64,000 nucleotides of DNA, from positions 1,550,001 to 1,614,000 of the forward strand of contig NZ_JARBWD010000001.1 of NCBI RefSeq assembly GCF_030140925.1, given 5' to 3'. How positions within the stretch are numbered: position 1 is the stretch's first letter; every line of letters begins with the position of its first letter. The position numbers and the translations under genes are program-made. The notes beneath the pieces are model-generated. The model ran no database searches. It was not told the DNA's origin and saw nothing but the letters and a program-made list of their open reading frames with translations. This document shows positions 55,930-63,073 of this stretch, piece after piece. The stretch comes from Parerythrobacter aestuarii (GTDB lineage: Bacteria > Pseudomonadota > Alphaproteobacteria > Sphingomonadales > Sphingomonadaceae).

Positions 55930-56817
55930 ATGGCTATAGGTTCGGCAGAGATCGACGAGTTCCTCGCCATGCTGGCGGCAGAACGCGGGGCTGCTGCCAA
56001 CACGCTGGCGGCCTACCGACGAGACCTCGAAGGCGCTGCTGAGCTTGTTGGTGACCTGGCCGCGGCTGAACGGTCGCAATTGTCCGGGCTTGGCAGCGCA
56101 TGGGAAGCGCTTGCGCCGGCCACAGTAGCCCGCAAATCTTCGGCGCTACGGCAATTCTTCGGATTTCTTGTCGATGAGGGCATACGAGACGATGATCCGT
56201 CTCCTGCCCTTCCGCGGCCGGCCACCCGCAGGTCTCTCCCCAAGATTCTCTCGCACGGTGAAGTGGGAGCACTGTTTGCTCGCGCTGAACTCGAGGCAGA
56301 GCCGGGCCGGCCGACCGCCATCAGGATGCTGGCGCTGCTCGAACTGCTCTATGGCTCGGGGTTGCGGGCAACCGAACTGGTATCATTGCCGGTTGCAGCG
56401 GTACCCAGGGATGCGCCGTTCTTGACGGTCACAGGGAAGGGCGGCCAGGCGCGGATGGTTCCCGTTAGCGGTCGGGCACAGCAAGCGCTCGCGAAATGGA
56501 TGCCGGTGCGAAATGCCGATTCGGCATTCCTCTTTCCTTCACGCAAGTCGCACCTGACCCGGGTGCGGCTGTTCCAGTTGCTCAAGGATCTTGCGGTTAG
56601 AGCCGGTCTGAAGCCAGAGAAGGTCAGTCCGCATGTCTTGCGGCATGCCTTCGCCACGCATTTGCTGGAGGGCGGGGCGGATCTCAGGGTTTTGCAAACG
56701 CTGCTCGGGCACGCCGACATCGCGACCACGCAGATCTACACCCATGTCGATGCATCGCGCCTCGTTGCGCTAGTAAACGAGCGGCACCCGCTTGCGGAAC
56801 GCCGCCGAGGGGACTAG
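55930..56817 (+). CDS. xerD: Tyrosine recombinase XerC/XerD
   Basis: The 295-residue protein has an N-terminal SAM-like core-binding domain (about 1-90; 'NTLAAYRRDLEG') and a catalytic domain with R in 'LYGSGLRATELVSL', K in 'VTGKGGQARMVPV', H-x-L-R as H-V-L-R in 'SPHVLRHAFATHLLEGG', the second H in 'LQTLLGHADIATTQIY', and the nucleophilic Tyr in I-Y-T-H-V. It resolves chromosome dimers at dif. The XerD call over XerC rests on general similarity and its place before accA; the paralogue is outside the window. Confidence 0.9.
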   Translation: MAIGSAEIDEFLAMLAAERGAAANTLAAYRRDLEGAAELVGDLAAAERSQLSGLGSAWEALAPATVARKSSALRQFFGFLVDEGIRDDDPSPALPRPATRRSLPKILSHGEVGALFARAELEAEPGRPTAIRMLALLELLYGSGLRATELVSLPVAAVPRDAPFLTVTGKGGQARMVPVSGRAQQALAKWMPVRNADSAFLFPSRKSHLTRVRLFQLLKDLAVRAGLKPEKVSPHVLRHAFATHLLEGGADLRVLQTLLGHADIATTQIYTHVDASRLVALVNERHPLAERRRGD

Positions 56818-56826
56818 CGCAATCGC

Positions 56827-57771
56827 ATGAACGCCTATCTCGAATTCGAGAAGCCTGTTGCCCAGCTTGAAAGCCGGATCGCGGAACTGCGCGCCGCGGC
56901 TGAAGGTGACGAGGTTGATATTTCAAATGAGCTCAAGCGCCTTGAAAAGAAGAGCGCGGACTTGCTCGCGAGCACCTATGCTGCGCTCACGCCGTGGCAG
57001 AAAACGCAGGTTGCCCGCCATCCGCAAAGGCCGCACTTTCGCGACTTTGTAGAGCATGCGTTCGATGAATTCATGCCGCTTGGCGGGGATCGCTACTACG
57101 GCGATGATGAAGCGATCATGGGTGGCTTCGCTACGCTTCGCGGGCGCAGGGTCATCCTGATCGGGCATGAAAAAGGCAACGATACCGAAAGCCGCCTGCG
57201 GCACAATTTCGGGATGGGCAAGCCAGAGGGCTATCGCAAGGCGATTCGCCTGATGGACCTAGCGGGCCGGTTCGGCCTGCCCGTGGTAACCCTGGTCGAT
57301 ACATCGGGCGCTTTCCCGGGTGTGGAAGCCGAAGAGCGCGGCCAGGCCGAAGCGATTGCCCGGTCGACCGAAGCATGCCTTGCCTTGCCGGTGCCAATGG
57401 TTTCCACCATCGTCGGAGAAGGAGGGTCTGGCGGGGCCGTGGCCCTTGCCAGTGCCGAGCGTGTGCTGATGTTGGAGCATGCGGTGTATTCGGTGATTTC
57501 GCCTGAAGGCTGCGCGTCGATCCTGTGGCGGACTGCGGAGAAGGCACCAGAGGCGGCCGAAGCGATGAAAGTGACCGCACAGCATCTCAAGAAGCTGGGT
57601 GTGATCGACCGCATCGTCAATGAACCGACCGGGGGTGCGCATCGCGATCCCATCGCTGTTGCAAATGCCTTGGCCGATGCAATCGACGAGGAGCTCGATG
57701 CCTTGGTCGACCTTCCCAGCGCTACAGTGCGCCGGATGCGCGAAGAACGGTTCCTCCAGCTCGGAGCATAA
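56827..57771 (+). CDS. accA: Acetyl-CoA carboxylase carboxyltransferase subunit alpha
   Basis: The 314-residue protein has the AccA motifs 'YLEFEKPVAQLESRIAELR', 'ARHPQRPHFRDFVEHAFDEF', 'GFATLRGRRVILIGHEKG', 'VTLVDTSGAFPGVEAEERGQ' and 'GEGGSGGAVALASAERVLML'. It forms the carboxyltransferase with AccD for fatty-acid synthesis. Only nine bases separate it from xerD, an order found across Sphingomonadales. Confidence 0.96.
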   Translation: MNAYLEFEKPVAQLESRIAELRAAAEGDEVDISNELKRLEKKSADLLASTYAALTPWQKTQVARHPQRPHFRDFVEHAFDEFMPLGGDRYYGDDEAIMGGFATLRGRRVILIGHEKGNDTESRLRHNFGMGKPEGYRKAIRLMDLAGRFGLPVVTLVDTSGAFPGVEAEERGQAEAIARSTEACLALPVPMVSTIVGEGGSGGAVALASAERVLMLEHAVYSVISPEGCASILWRTAEKAPEAAEAMKVTAQHLKKLGVIDRIVNEPTGGAHRDPIAVANALADAIDEELDALVDLPSATVRRMREERFLQLGA

Positions 57772-57861
57772 TCGCGCCTGCAGTGTTACATCTTCTGAAG
57801 CGCATGGTCCTTGCAATTGTGCTAGGGCCTTGATGCAGTTGAAGAAGAGGAGACGCAGCTG

Positions 57862-59337
57862 ATGGCTTACCGCTCAAAATTCGCCCTTTTGACAGGAGCT
57901 GCACTGAGCGTCGGTTTGACTGGCTGTATGGGTGCAGGCGGGGGCAGCATTCCCAGCGCATCGGCACCGATCTCCCAAAGCGAAGCACAGCAAGGTGCGG
58001 AAAACCACCCCAAGCTGCTGGCGGAGTTCGGCGGCGCGATGAGCGGGCCGCAAGCCGCCTATGTAGAGCAGGTAGGCAAGAACATTGCCGTGCAATCGGG
58101 CCTCGGCAATGCGCGCGAGGATTTCACCGTCAGCCTCGTCAACAGTCCGGTCAACAATGCTTTCGCGATTCCGGGCGGCTATATCTACACCACCCGGCAG
58201 CTGGTTGCGCTGATGAACAACGAGGCTGAGCTTGCAGCCGTGCTGGGGCACGAGGTCGGCCATGTGGCTGCGCGCCATTCTCAGCGGCGTCAGCAGACAG
58301 CGCAGCGCAATTCCATTGCCGGACTGCTCGGGGCGGTCGTCTCGTCCGTCTTGTTGCGGGATTCGGGCATTGGCAACACCCTGTCGAAGGCCTTCCTGCA
58401 AGGCTCGCAGCTGCTGACCTTGAAATTCTCGCGCAGCCAGGAACTGCAGGCCGATGAGCTGGGGATCCAATACCTTACCCAGGCTGGATACGATCCGCAG
58501 GCCATGAGCACTGTCTTGCGCAGCCTGGCGCTGCAGAACAGTCTCGACGCGCAGCTGCAGGGTCGCAATGCGTCGATCCCGGCCTGGGCATCGACGCATC
58601 CCGATCCGGCCAGCCGTGTAAGGACAGCCTCGGAGAAAGCGCAGGGCCTGCCGGGCTCTGTTGCCAACCGTGATACCTTCCTCGCTCGGATCGATGGTAT
58701 TCTTTACGGCGATGATCCGGAGCAGGGTGTCATCGAGGGGCAGGATTTCATCCATCCCGACCTGCGCCTGCGGTTCAGCGCGCCGGCGGGATTCTATATG
58801 GTCAATGGTACGCGCGCTGTTTCGATTAACGGGCAATCCGGACAGGCCAAGCTAACGCTCGGGCAATATAATGGTGATCTAGAGGCCTATGTTCGCAGTG
58901 CCTTTGCCGGATTGAGCAACCAGCAACAGATTTCGCCGGCGTCGATCCGGCGAACAACTGTCAACGGCTTGCCGGCGGCCTATGGCACTGCACGGGTCAA
59001 CAATGGATCCAGCCAAATCGACCTGACCGTGTTTGCCTACGAGTTTGCGCCGAACCAGGCGTATCATTTCCAGGCTATCACGCAGGCCGACAAGGCGAAT
59101 GTCTTCAATTCGATGTATCAATCGATGCGCAGGATTTCGGCGGCGGAAGCCGGAGCTGTGATCCCCCGCAGGATCGACGTTGTGACGGTCCAACGTGGCG
59201 ATTCCGTTGCGTCTCTGGCACGGCGGATGGCTTACGATACCGCCCAGGTGGAGCGTTTCCGTGTGCTCAATGCACTTGGAACCAATGATGTCCTGCAGGC
59301 TGGCCAGAAGGTAAAGCTCGTGGTGCGTGGTCGCTGA
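57862..59337 (+). CDS. M48-family metallopeptidase lipoprotein with C-terminal LysM domain
   Basis: The 491-residue protein has a lipoprotein signal ('SVGLTGCMGAGGG', Cys near residue 21). The zinc-peptidase domain has H-E-x-x-H in 'VLGHEVGHVAARHS' near residue 130 and an acidic third ligand in 'SRSQELQADELGIQYL'. A middle beta-rich region follows. The C-terminal LysM segment (about 440-490; 'VTVQRGDSVASLARRMAYD') probably binds peptidoglycan. It is BepA/LoiP-like and probably handles outer-membrane protein quality control. A strong terminator follows it. Confidence 0.9.
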   Translation: MAYRSKFALLTGAALSVGLTGCMGAGGGSIPSASAPISQSEAQQGAENHPKLLAEFGGAMSGPQAAYVEQVGKNIAVQSGLGNAREDFTVSLVNSPVNNAFAIPGGYIYTTRQLVALMNNEAELAAVLGHEVGHVAARHSQRRQQTAQRNSIAGLLGAVVSSVLLRDSGIGNTLSKAFLQGSQLLTLKFSRSQELQADELGIQYLTQAGYDPQAMSTVLRSLALQNSLDAQLQGRNASIPAWASTHPDPASRVRTASEKAQGLPGSVANRDTFLARIDGILYGDDPEQGVIEGQDFIHPDLRLRFSAPAGFYMVNGTRAVSINGQSGQAKLTLGQYNGDLEAYVRSAFAGLSNQQQISPASIRRTTVNGLPAAYGTARVNNGSSQIDLTVFAYEFAPNQAYHFQAITQADKANVFNSMYQSMRRISAAEAGAVIPRRIDVVTVQRGDSVASLARRMAYDTAQVERFRVLNALGTNDVLQAGQKVKLVVRGR

Positions 59338-59365
59338 CCTCCCGCCACATCTTCAAGGCACAAAC

Positions 59366-59405
59366 AAAAACGGCGGGGATTGCTCCCCGCCGTCTTCGTT
59401 TTCGG
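59366..59405 (-). terminator. Intrinsic terminator shared by the peptidase gene and the pilin gene
   Basis: CGGCGGGG-attgc-TCCCCGCCG (59371-59392) has an 8-9 bp stem. On the minus strand it is followed by TTTTTGTTT, a good U-tract, so it ends the Flp pilin transcript at 59419-59583. On the plus strand TCTTCGTTTTC follows, so it can also end the peptidase transcript. Confidence 0.9.
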
Positions 59406-59418
59406 TTTTGACCGAGGC

Positions 59419-59583
59419 TTAGACAGCCATCGTGGTCGAAACGTTGGTGAAGGTGTTGGTCAGCTGGTTGCCGAGGCCCTGCATGGCAGTGATGGCAGCA
59501 ACAGCGATCAGAGCAGCGATCAGGCCATACTCGATAGCGGTAGCGCCTTCGTTGTCCTTCACGAGGTTCTTGAAGAAAGTCAT
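59419..59583 (-). CDS. flp: Flp-family type IVb pilin (54 residues)
   Basis: The open frame of 54 residues starts M-T-F-F-K-N and contains G-A-T-A-I-E-Y-G-L-I-A-A-L-I-A, the prepilin peptidase motif and hydrophobic helix of Flp pilins (the cleavage site is at G-A and E5 is kept). It is a short prepilin for tight-adherence (Tad) pili. AGGAG stands seven bases before the ATG. No tad assembly genes are in the window, so they must be elsewhere. The paralogue is 130 bases upstream. Confidence 0.9.
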   Translation of the reverse strand: MTFFKNLVKDNEGATAIEYGLIAALIAVAAITAMQGLGNQLTNTFTNVSTTMAV

Positions 59584-59713
59584 GTGTAGTCTCCTGGTTT
59601 TCAGTCTTTGGTACCCGACTCTTTCCAGTTGATCCGGATCGAGTGATTTTGGGTTTAGGGCTGACCGGTTGACAAATTCCTAATGGAACCGCCGGATTTT
59701 TTTACGCCCCGGA

Positions 59714-59902
59714 TCAGACGTTGGACTGGTTGATTGCTGCTTCGGATGAGGTCGAAATGGTGTTCCACAGCGCGATCGTCTCGTTGCCGACGCCTTGCAC
59801 GGCACTGACCATGGCGAGGAAGACCATTGCTAGGATGAGGCCGTACTCGACGGCAGTAGCCCCGGATTCGTCGGCAAGAACCTTGCTGATCGTGTCGTCC
59901 AT
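59714..59902 (-). CDS. Flp-family type IVb pilin (second copy)
   Basis: The 62-residue protein has the Flp pattern S-G-A-T-A-V-E-Y-G-L-I-L-A-M-V-F-L-A, then a polar C-terminus with 'GNETIALWNTISTSSEAAIN'. The ATG at 59902 is chosen; a GTG 12 bases upstream is possible. Compared with the 59419 copy, the hydrophobic helix is longer and the C-terminal part differs, so it may be a minor pilin or a divergent duplicate. Both are on the minus strand in one block. Confidence 0.85.
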   Translation of the reverse strand: MDDTISKVLADESGATAVEYGLILAMVFLAMVSAVQGVGNETIALWNTISTSSEAAINQSNV

Positions 59903-59983
59903 TGTAAATTCCACCCACTGCTACCCTTGAGGCCCCAATTTTCAGGGGCGAAGGTTAAGAATAGGTTTCCAACCCGGTCCGAA

Positions 59984-60403
59984 ATGGCAAAAAATCTTAC
60001 ACCTTTGATTGTCGTAGCTGCGGCCCTGCAGGCTGCGGACGGCCGCTGGCTCATGCATCGCAGGCCGGAGGGAAAGGACCATGCCGGCCTGTGGGAGTTT
60101 CCCGGCGGCAAGGTCGAACCCGGTGAAACGCCGCCGGCGGCGCTGCGAAGAGAACTGGAAGAGGAAACGGGCCTGTTGGTCAACGAGCTGGAACTTCGCG
60201 AGATCGGGTTCGCGGTTTCAGAGCCGGATCATGTCGAACGGCAGATTGTCATACTTCTTTACACGACCCAGTCCTGGACGGGGTTGCTCGAGGCGCGGGA
60301 GGGCGGCACTTTCGCTTGGCATGATCACACTGGAATCGACGACTTGCCGAAGCCCCCGCTCGATGTCGCTCTTGCCCGGCAGCTGTTCGAAAAATCGGGC
60401 TAA
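59984..60403 (+). CDS. mutT: NUDIX hydrolase, MutT-like 8-oxo-dGTP diphosphatase
   Basis: The 139-residue protein has an intact NUDIX box: G-G-K-V-E-P-G-E-T-P-P-A-A-L-R-R-E-L-E-E, then E-T-G-L. The N-terminus 'TPLIVVAAALQAADGRWLMH' and the R-R-P-E-G-K-D-H-A-G-L-W-E-F pattern match MutT. It removes oxidised guanine nucleotides and keeps 8-oxo-G out of DNA. The ATG at 59984 lies at the end of a short gap with the divergent pilin gene. A tRNA-Arg follows. Confidence 0.93.
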   Translation: MAKNLTPLIVVAAALQAADGRWLMHRRPEGKDHAGLWEFPGGKVEPGETPPAALRRELEEETGLLVNELELREIGFAVSEPDHVERQIVILLYTTQSWTGLLEAREGGTFAWHDHTGIDDLPKPPLDVALARQLFEKSG

Positions 60404-60452
60404 AGGGGATTGCCAAGCTGTAGCGGCCCCCCTATGTGCCGCCCTCCGATGC

Positions 60453-60529
60453 GCGCCAGTAGCTCAGCTGGATAGAGTACCTGACTACGAATCAGGCGGT
60501 CGGAGGTTCGAATCCTTCCTGGCGCGCCA
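60453..60529 (+). tRNA. tRNA-Arg (anticodon ACG)
   Basis: The 77-base cloverleaf has acceptor GCGCCAG paired with CTGGCGC, D-arm AGCTCAGCTGGATAGAGT, anticodon stem CCTGA/TCAGG with loop CTACGAA (anticodon ACG), T-arm GGAGGTTCGAATCCTTCC, discriminator G and an encoded CCA at 60527-60529. It reads CGN arginine codons, with A34 normally modified to inosine. A terminator follows immediately. Confidence 0.97.
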
Positions 60530-60530
60530 G

Positions 60531-60564
60531 AAAAGCCCATCCCGGCAACGGGGTGGGCTTTTTT
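60531..60564 (+). terminator. Intrinsic terminator after tRNA-Arg
   Basis: AAAAGCCCA-tcccggcaacgggg-TGGGCTTTTTT has a stem flanked by A and T runs (60531-60564), directly behind the tRNA. The six-T run ends the tRNA transcript. Confidence 0.93.
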
Positions 60565-60667
60565 GGTACGACGGGCGCTGGATTGTCGGGAACCCTTGTC
60601 ATACCTAGGCCTTAATGCTTGGACGGCGGCCCGATGCTGCCGATATCTCGAGGAAGGCAAGATACAC

Positions 60668-61279
60668 ATGGGCTGCGATGCAGATCACGAAGACGATAAC
60701 CCGCTTGGCAAGCCCGATGTGCCCGAAAACGTACAAGAGGCGATCCGCACCTTGATCGAATGGGCTGGTGACGATCCCACACGGGAAGGGGTGCTCGATA
60801 CGCCTAAGCGGGTGGGGCGGGCCTGGCTCGAGTATTGCCAGGGATATGCAGAAGATCCCGCGATCCACCTCAGCCGCGTGTTCGAGGAAGTGGGCGGCTA
60901 TGACGAGATTGTGCTGCTCAAGGACATTCCGTTCCAGAGCCATTGCGAACATCACATGGCACCCATTACTGGCAAGGCAGCGATTGCCTACCTGCCGCAC
61001 AAGCACGTTGTGGGTATCTCCAAACTTGCCCGCGTGCTGCATGGCTATGCTCGCCGGCTGCAAATCCAGGAACGACTGACGGCCGAAGTTGCCCAATGTA
61101 TATGGGACCATCTCGAGCCCAAGGGTGTTGCCGTGGTCATCGAAGCTCAACACGGCTGTATGACAGGTCGAGGCGTTCGCACTCCTGGTGTAGGCATGGT
61201 CACCAGCCAGATGATGGGGACTTTCCTGGAAGACCAGCGTAGCCGCAAGGAAGTACTGAGCCTGATGGGCTACGGCTGA
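60668..61279 (+). CDS. folE: GTP cyclohydrolase I
   Basis: The 203-residue protein has 'DDPTREGVLDTPKRVGRAWL', the zinc-binding C-E-H-H in 'FQSHCEHHMAPITGKAAIAY', and 'EAQHGCMTGRGVRTPG' with the other zinc cysteine and the catalytic His. It opens GTP to 7,8-dihydroneopterin triphosphate for folate. The ATG at 60668 has GAGGAAGG about ten bases upstream. A thioesterase gene follows in the same direction. Confidence 0.96.
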   Translation: MGCDADHEDDNPLGKPDVPENVQEAIRTLIEWAGDDPTREGVLDTPKRVGRAWLEYCQGYAEDPAIHLSRVFEEVGGYDEIVLLKDIPFQSHCEHHMAPITGKAAIAYLPHKHVVGISKLARVLHGYARRLQIQERLTAEVAQCIWDHLEPKGVAVVIEAQHGCMTGRGVRTPGVGMVTSQMMGTFLEDQRSRKEVLSLMGYG

Positions 61280-61301
61280 AGCCGCTGACGGGGGAGGGAC
61301 G

Positions 61302-61727
61302 ATGGCACGCACATTCGAATTGGCGATGACCGCGGATGAGCTCTCGGCTTTCTTTGTCGAAGCCTTTCCAGGCGATCCCCAGCGCAATTTCACTTTCGAT
61401 CGGTTCGAACCCGGATTCCTGCGTATCAAGATGGTCCCAGACGAGACGATGCTGCGGCCAGGAGAGCTGGTCTCCGGGCCGACCCAGATGGCTTTGGCGG
61501 ATCGAGCGGCCTACGCCGTGATCCTCGCGCATATTGGTCCCGTTGCGATGGCGGTGACCAGCAATCTCAACATGAGTTTCTTGCGCGGCGTCAAGAAAGC
61601 CCCGGTCTTTGCCGATACGTCCTTGCTGAAGCTCGGGCGGAAACTGGCGTCAGTCGATGTTCGGCTCTGGCAGGGTGAAGAAACCCATATCGTGGCGCAA
61701 TCGACTGTGACTTACGCCATTCCATGA
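61302..61727 (+). CDS. PaaI-type hotdog-fold thioesterase
   Basis: The 141-residue protein has the PaaI thioesterase pattern: 'MLRPGELVSGPTQMALADRA', the hydrophobic helix 'YAVILAHIGPVAMAVTSNLN' and 'MSFLRGVKKAPVFADTSLLK', in which an Asp or Asn is the expected catalytic residue. It hydrolyses acyl-CoA; the substrate is unknown. It is 22 bases behind folE and ends at an intrinsic terminator. Confidence 0.88.
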   Translation: MARTFELAMTADELSAFFVEAFPGDPQRNFTFDRFEPGFLRIKMVPDETMLRPGELVSGPTQMALADRAAYAVILAHIGPVAMAVTSNLNMSFLRGVKKAPVFADTSLLKLGRKLASVDVRLWQGEETHIVAQSTVTYAIP

Positions 61728-61735
61728 TCGAAACG

Positions 61736-61771
61736 AAAAGGCCCGCCAGCTGATCACTGACGGGCCTTTTT
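61736..61771 (+). terminator. Intrinsic terminator after the folE-thioesterase unit
   Basis: AAAAGGCCCGCCAG and CTGACGGGCCTTTTT form a stem (with small imperfection) around TGATCA, followed by five T residues. A-run and T-run on both sides make it work in both directions, so it also ends the convergent peroxiredoxin transcript. Confidence 0.92.
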
Positions 61772-61792
61772 GCGATTTATTGCGATGCAGGC

Positions 61793-62272
61793 TCAGAGCT
61801 GGCCGAGCATGTGCTCCGCGCTGGACACCGAGAAGTCGCCAGGAGCTTCAACGTTGAGTTCTGTAACCTTGCCGTCTTCTACGATCATCGAATAGCGCTG
61901 GCTGCGGGTGCCGAGGCCGAATCCGCTGCCGTCCATGGTCAGGCCAATCGCTTTGGCGAGGTCGCCATTGCCATCCGCCAGGAATGTAATTTCCGGAGAA
62001 CCATCGGCCTTCTGCCAGGCACCCATCACAAAGGGATCGTTGACCGAGGTGCAGACGATCTCGTCAATACCCTTGGCTTTCAGTTCGGCGGCTTTCTCGA
62101 CGTAACCCGGCAGGTGCTTGGCCGAGCAGGTCGGGGTGAATGCGCCGGGGACAGCGAACAGCGCCACCTTCTTGCCGGCGAAATAATCACCCGACTGGAC
62201 CTGTTCCGGCCCGGCCTCTGTCGGCTTGACGAGAGTGACGTTGGGAAGCGTATCGCCCTTGGAAATCGACAT
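61793..62272 (-). CDS. Peroxiredoxin (Prx5/AhpE-like)
   Basis: The 159-residue protein has 'VALFAVPGAFTPTCSAKHLP' with the peroxidatic cysteine in T-P-T-C near residue 49, and 'GLTMDGSGFGLGTRSQRYSM' with the conserved arginine. Only one cysteine is conserved in the peroxidatic position; another lies in 'EIVCTSVNDP'. It resembles Prx5-type or glutaredoxin-linked peroxiredoxins and reduces peroxides. The ATG at 62272 has AAAGGATG upstream. Confidence 0.92.
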   Translation of the reverse strand: MSISKGDTLPNVTLVKPTEAGPEQVQSGDYFAGKKVALFAVPGAFTPTCSAKHLPGYVEKAAELKAKGIDEIVCTSVNDPFVMGAWQKADGSPEITFLADGNGDLAKAIGLTMDGSGFGLGTRSQRYSMIVEDGKVTELNVEAPGDFSVSSAEHMLGQL

Positions 62273-62464
62273 GTCGGCTGCATCCTTTGTTGCTGGAGGG
62301 ATTTCGTGTCCCTCCACATAGGCTGCAATTGGCTGGGCGCAATGGCCTTGCTGCTGCTGCGATGATGGTGAATTCCGGTTCACCAATGAAGTTTAAGAAC
62401 GGGTAAATCGGCTCGGTCAGTTTCCCATGCGCGAACGAGGGGGTTCGCCGGGGAGAACGACATA

Positions 62465-62941
62465 ATGACTGCAACGGGGTTCAGGGCTGCGCTTGCGCTC
62501 GCAGCCATCGCGGCGAGCTTGCCTCTGGCGGCGCCGGCACAGGCGCAATTTTCATCAGGCGATGCGGAGGCCATTCGCAAGCTGGACATCATGCTGATGG
62601 TCAGTTCGCTCAGGTGCCGGTTTGGCGAAGACAATTTTCAGGCGGATTACGCGCGTTTTTCAGCCAAACACTTGCCGGCTTTGAATGCCGCGTACCAGTC
62701 GCTTCACGGCGACCTTGCGCGGCAATACGGAGCCAAGCGTGCCAAGCTCATGCTCGACAAGATCAGCGTTAGCATGGCCAATCGCTACGGGCAGGGACAT
62801 CCCTGGCTCGATTGCGCGGCGCTCAAGACAACGACGCGAGAGCTGGCTGATCGACCGGCAGGTGCAGAGTTGCATGTCTCTGCGCAACATCTGTTGGCAG
62901 ACCGCCCATCTGGTGCGCCAATGCTTGCGGCGCGCAAGTAG
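62465..62941 (+). CDS. Exported protein of unknown function
   Basis: The 158-residue protein has a clear signal peptide (about 1-28, ending A-P-A-Q-A), and the mature part has two cysteines ('LRCRFG' and 'LDCAAL') that may form a disulfide. No domain is recognised. The frame begins with ATG at 62465, and GGGGAGAACG lies just before. It lies in front of the regulated ahcY leader, but a functional link is not evident. Confidence 0.7.
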   Translation: MTATGFRAALALAAIAASLPLAAPAQAQFSSGDAEAIRKLDIMLMVSSLRCRFGEDNFQADYARFSAKHLPALNAAYQSLHGDLARQYGAKRAKLMLDKISVSMANRYGQGHPWLDCAALKTTTRELADRPAGAELHVSAQHLLADRPSGAPMLAARK

Positions 62942-62955
62942 GCTCTGGCAAGATC

Positions 62956-62975
62956 ATATAAAGATATCTTTATAT
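62956..62975. promoter_or_regulatory. Perfect 20-bp palindrome upstream of ahcY (probable operator)
   Basis: ATATAAAGATATCTTTATAT is a perfect inverted repeat, AT-rich in a GC-rich genome, about 100 bases before the ahcY start, where a promoter is expected. A SAH-responsive ArsR-family regulator (SahR) is known to control ahcY and methionine-cycle genes in proteobacteria through palindromic sites; I believe this type of site fits, but could not compare motifs. Confidence 0.65.
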
Positions 62976-62999
62976 TTGCCCTTGGGCATGCAGGTCGCT

Positions 63000-63053
63000 A
63001 AGGCGCGCAGGATTGTTTTTGCGCGCCTTTCCCCGATGGGTGACAAGGCGCGC
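63000..63053 (+). promoter_or_regulatory. Alternative-hairpin leader (attenuator-like) of ahcY
   Basis: AAGGCGCGCA (63000-63009) pairs with TGCGCGCCTT (63020-63029) in a 10-bp stem with loop GGATTGTTTT. The arm GCGCGCCTT (63021-63029) can instead pair with a second copy of AAGGCGCGC at 63045-63053. The two stems share one arm and cannot form together. Downstream lies CTCC-aaa-GGAG around the ribosome site (63057-63067). This is the layout of a leader switch, but no known riboswitch consensus was recognised. Confidence 0.5.
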
Positions 63054-63073
63054 TTCCTCCAAAGGAGCCGTTC

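Noticed and set aside
60453..60529. tRNA-Arg as an integration site for a genomic island
   Set aside because: No integrase, direct repeat of the tRNA 3' end or foreign segment follows; the neighbours are mutT and folE, ordinary chromosomal genes.
62976..63073. Known SAH or SAM-II riboswitch before ahcY
   Set aside because: I looked for the conserved pseudoknot and stem sequences that I remember for these classes and did not see them; the alternative-stem leader is reported instead without a class.
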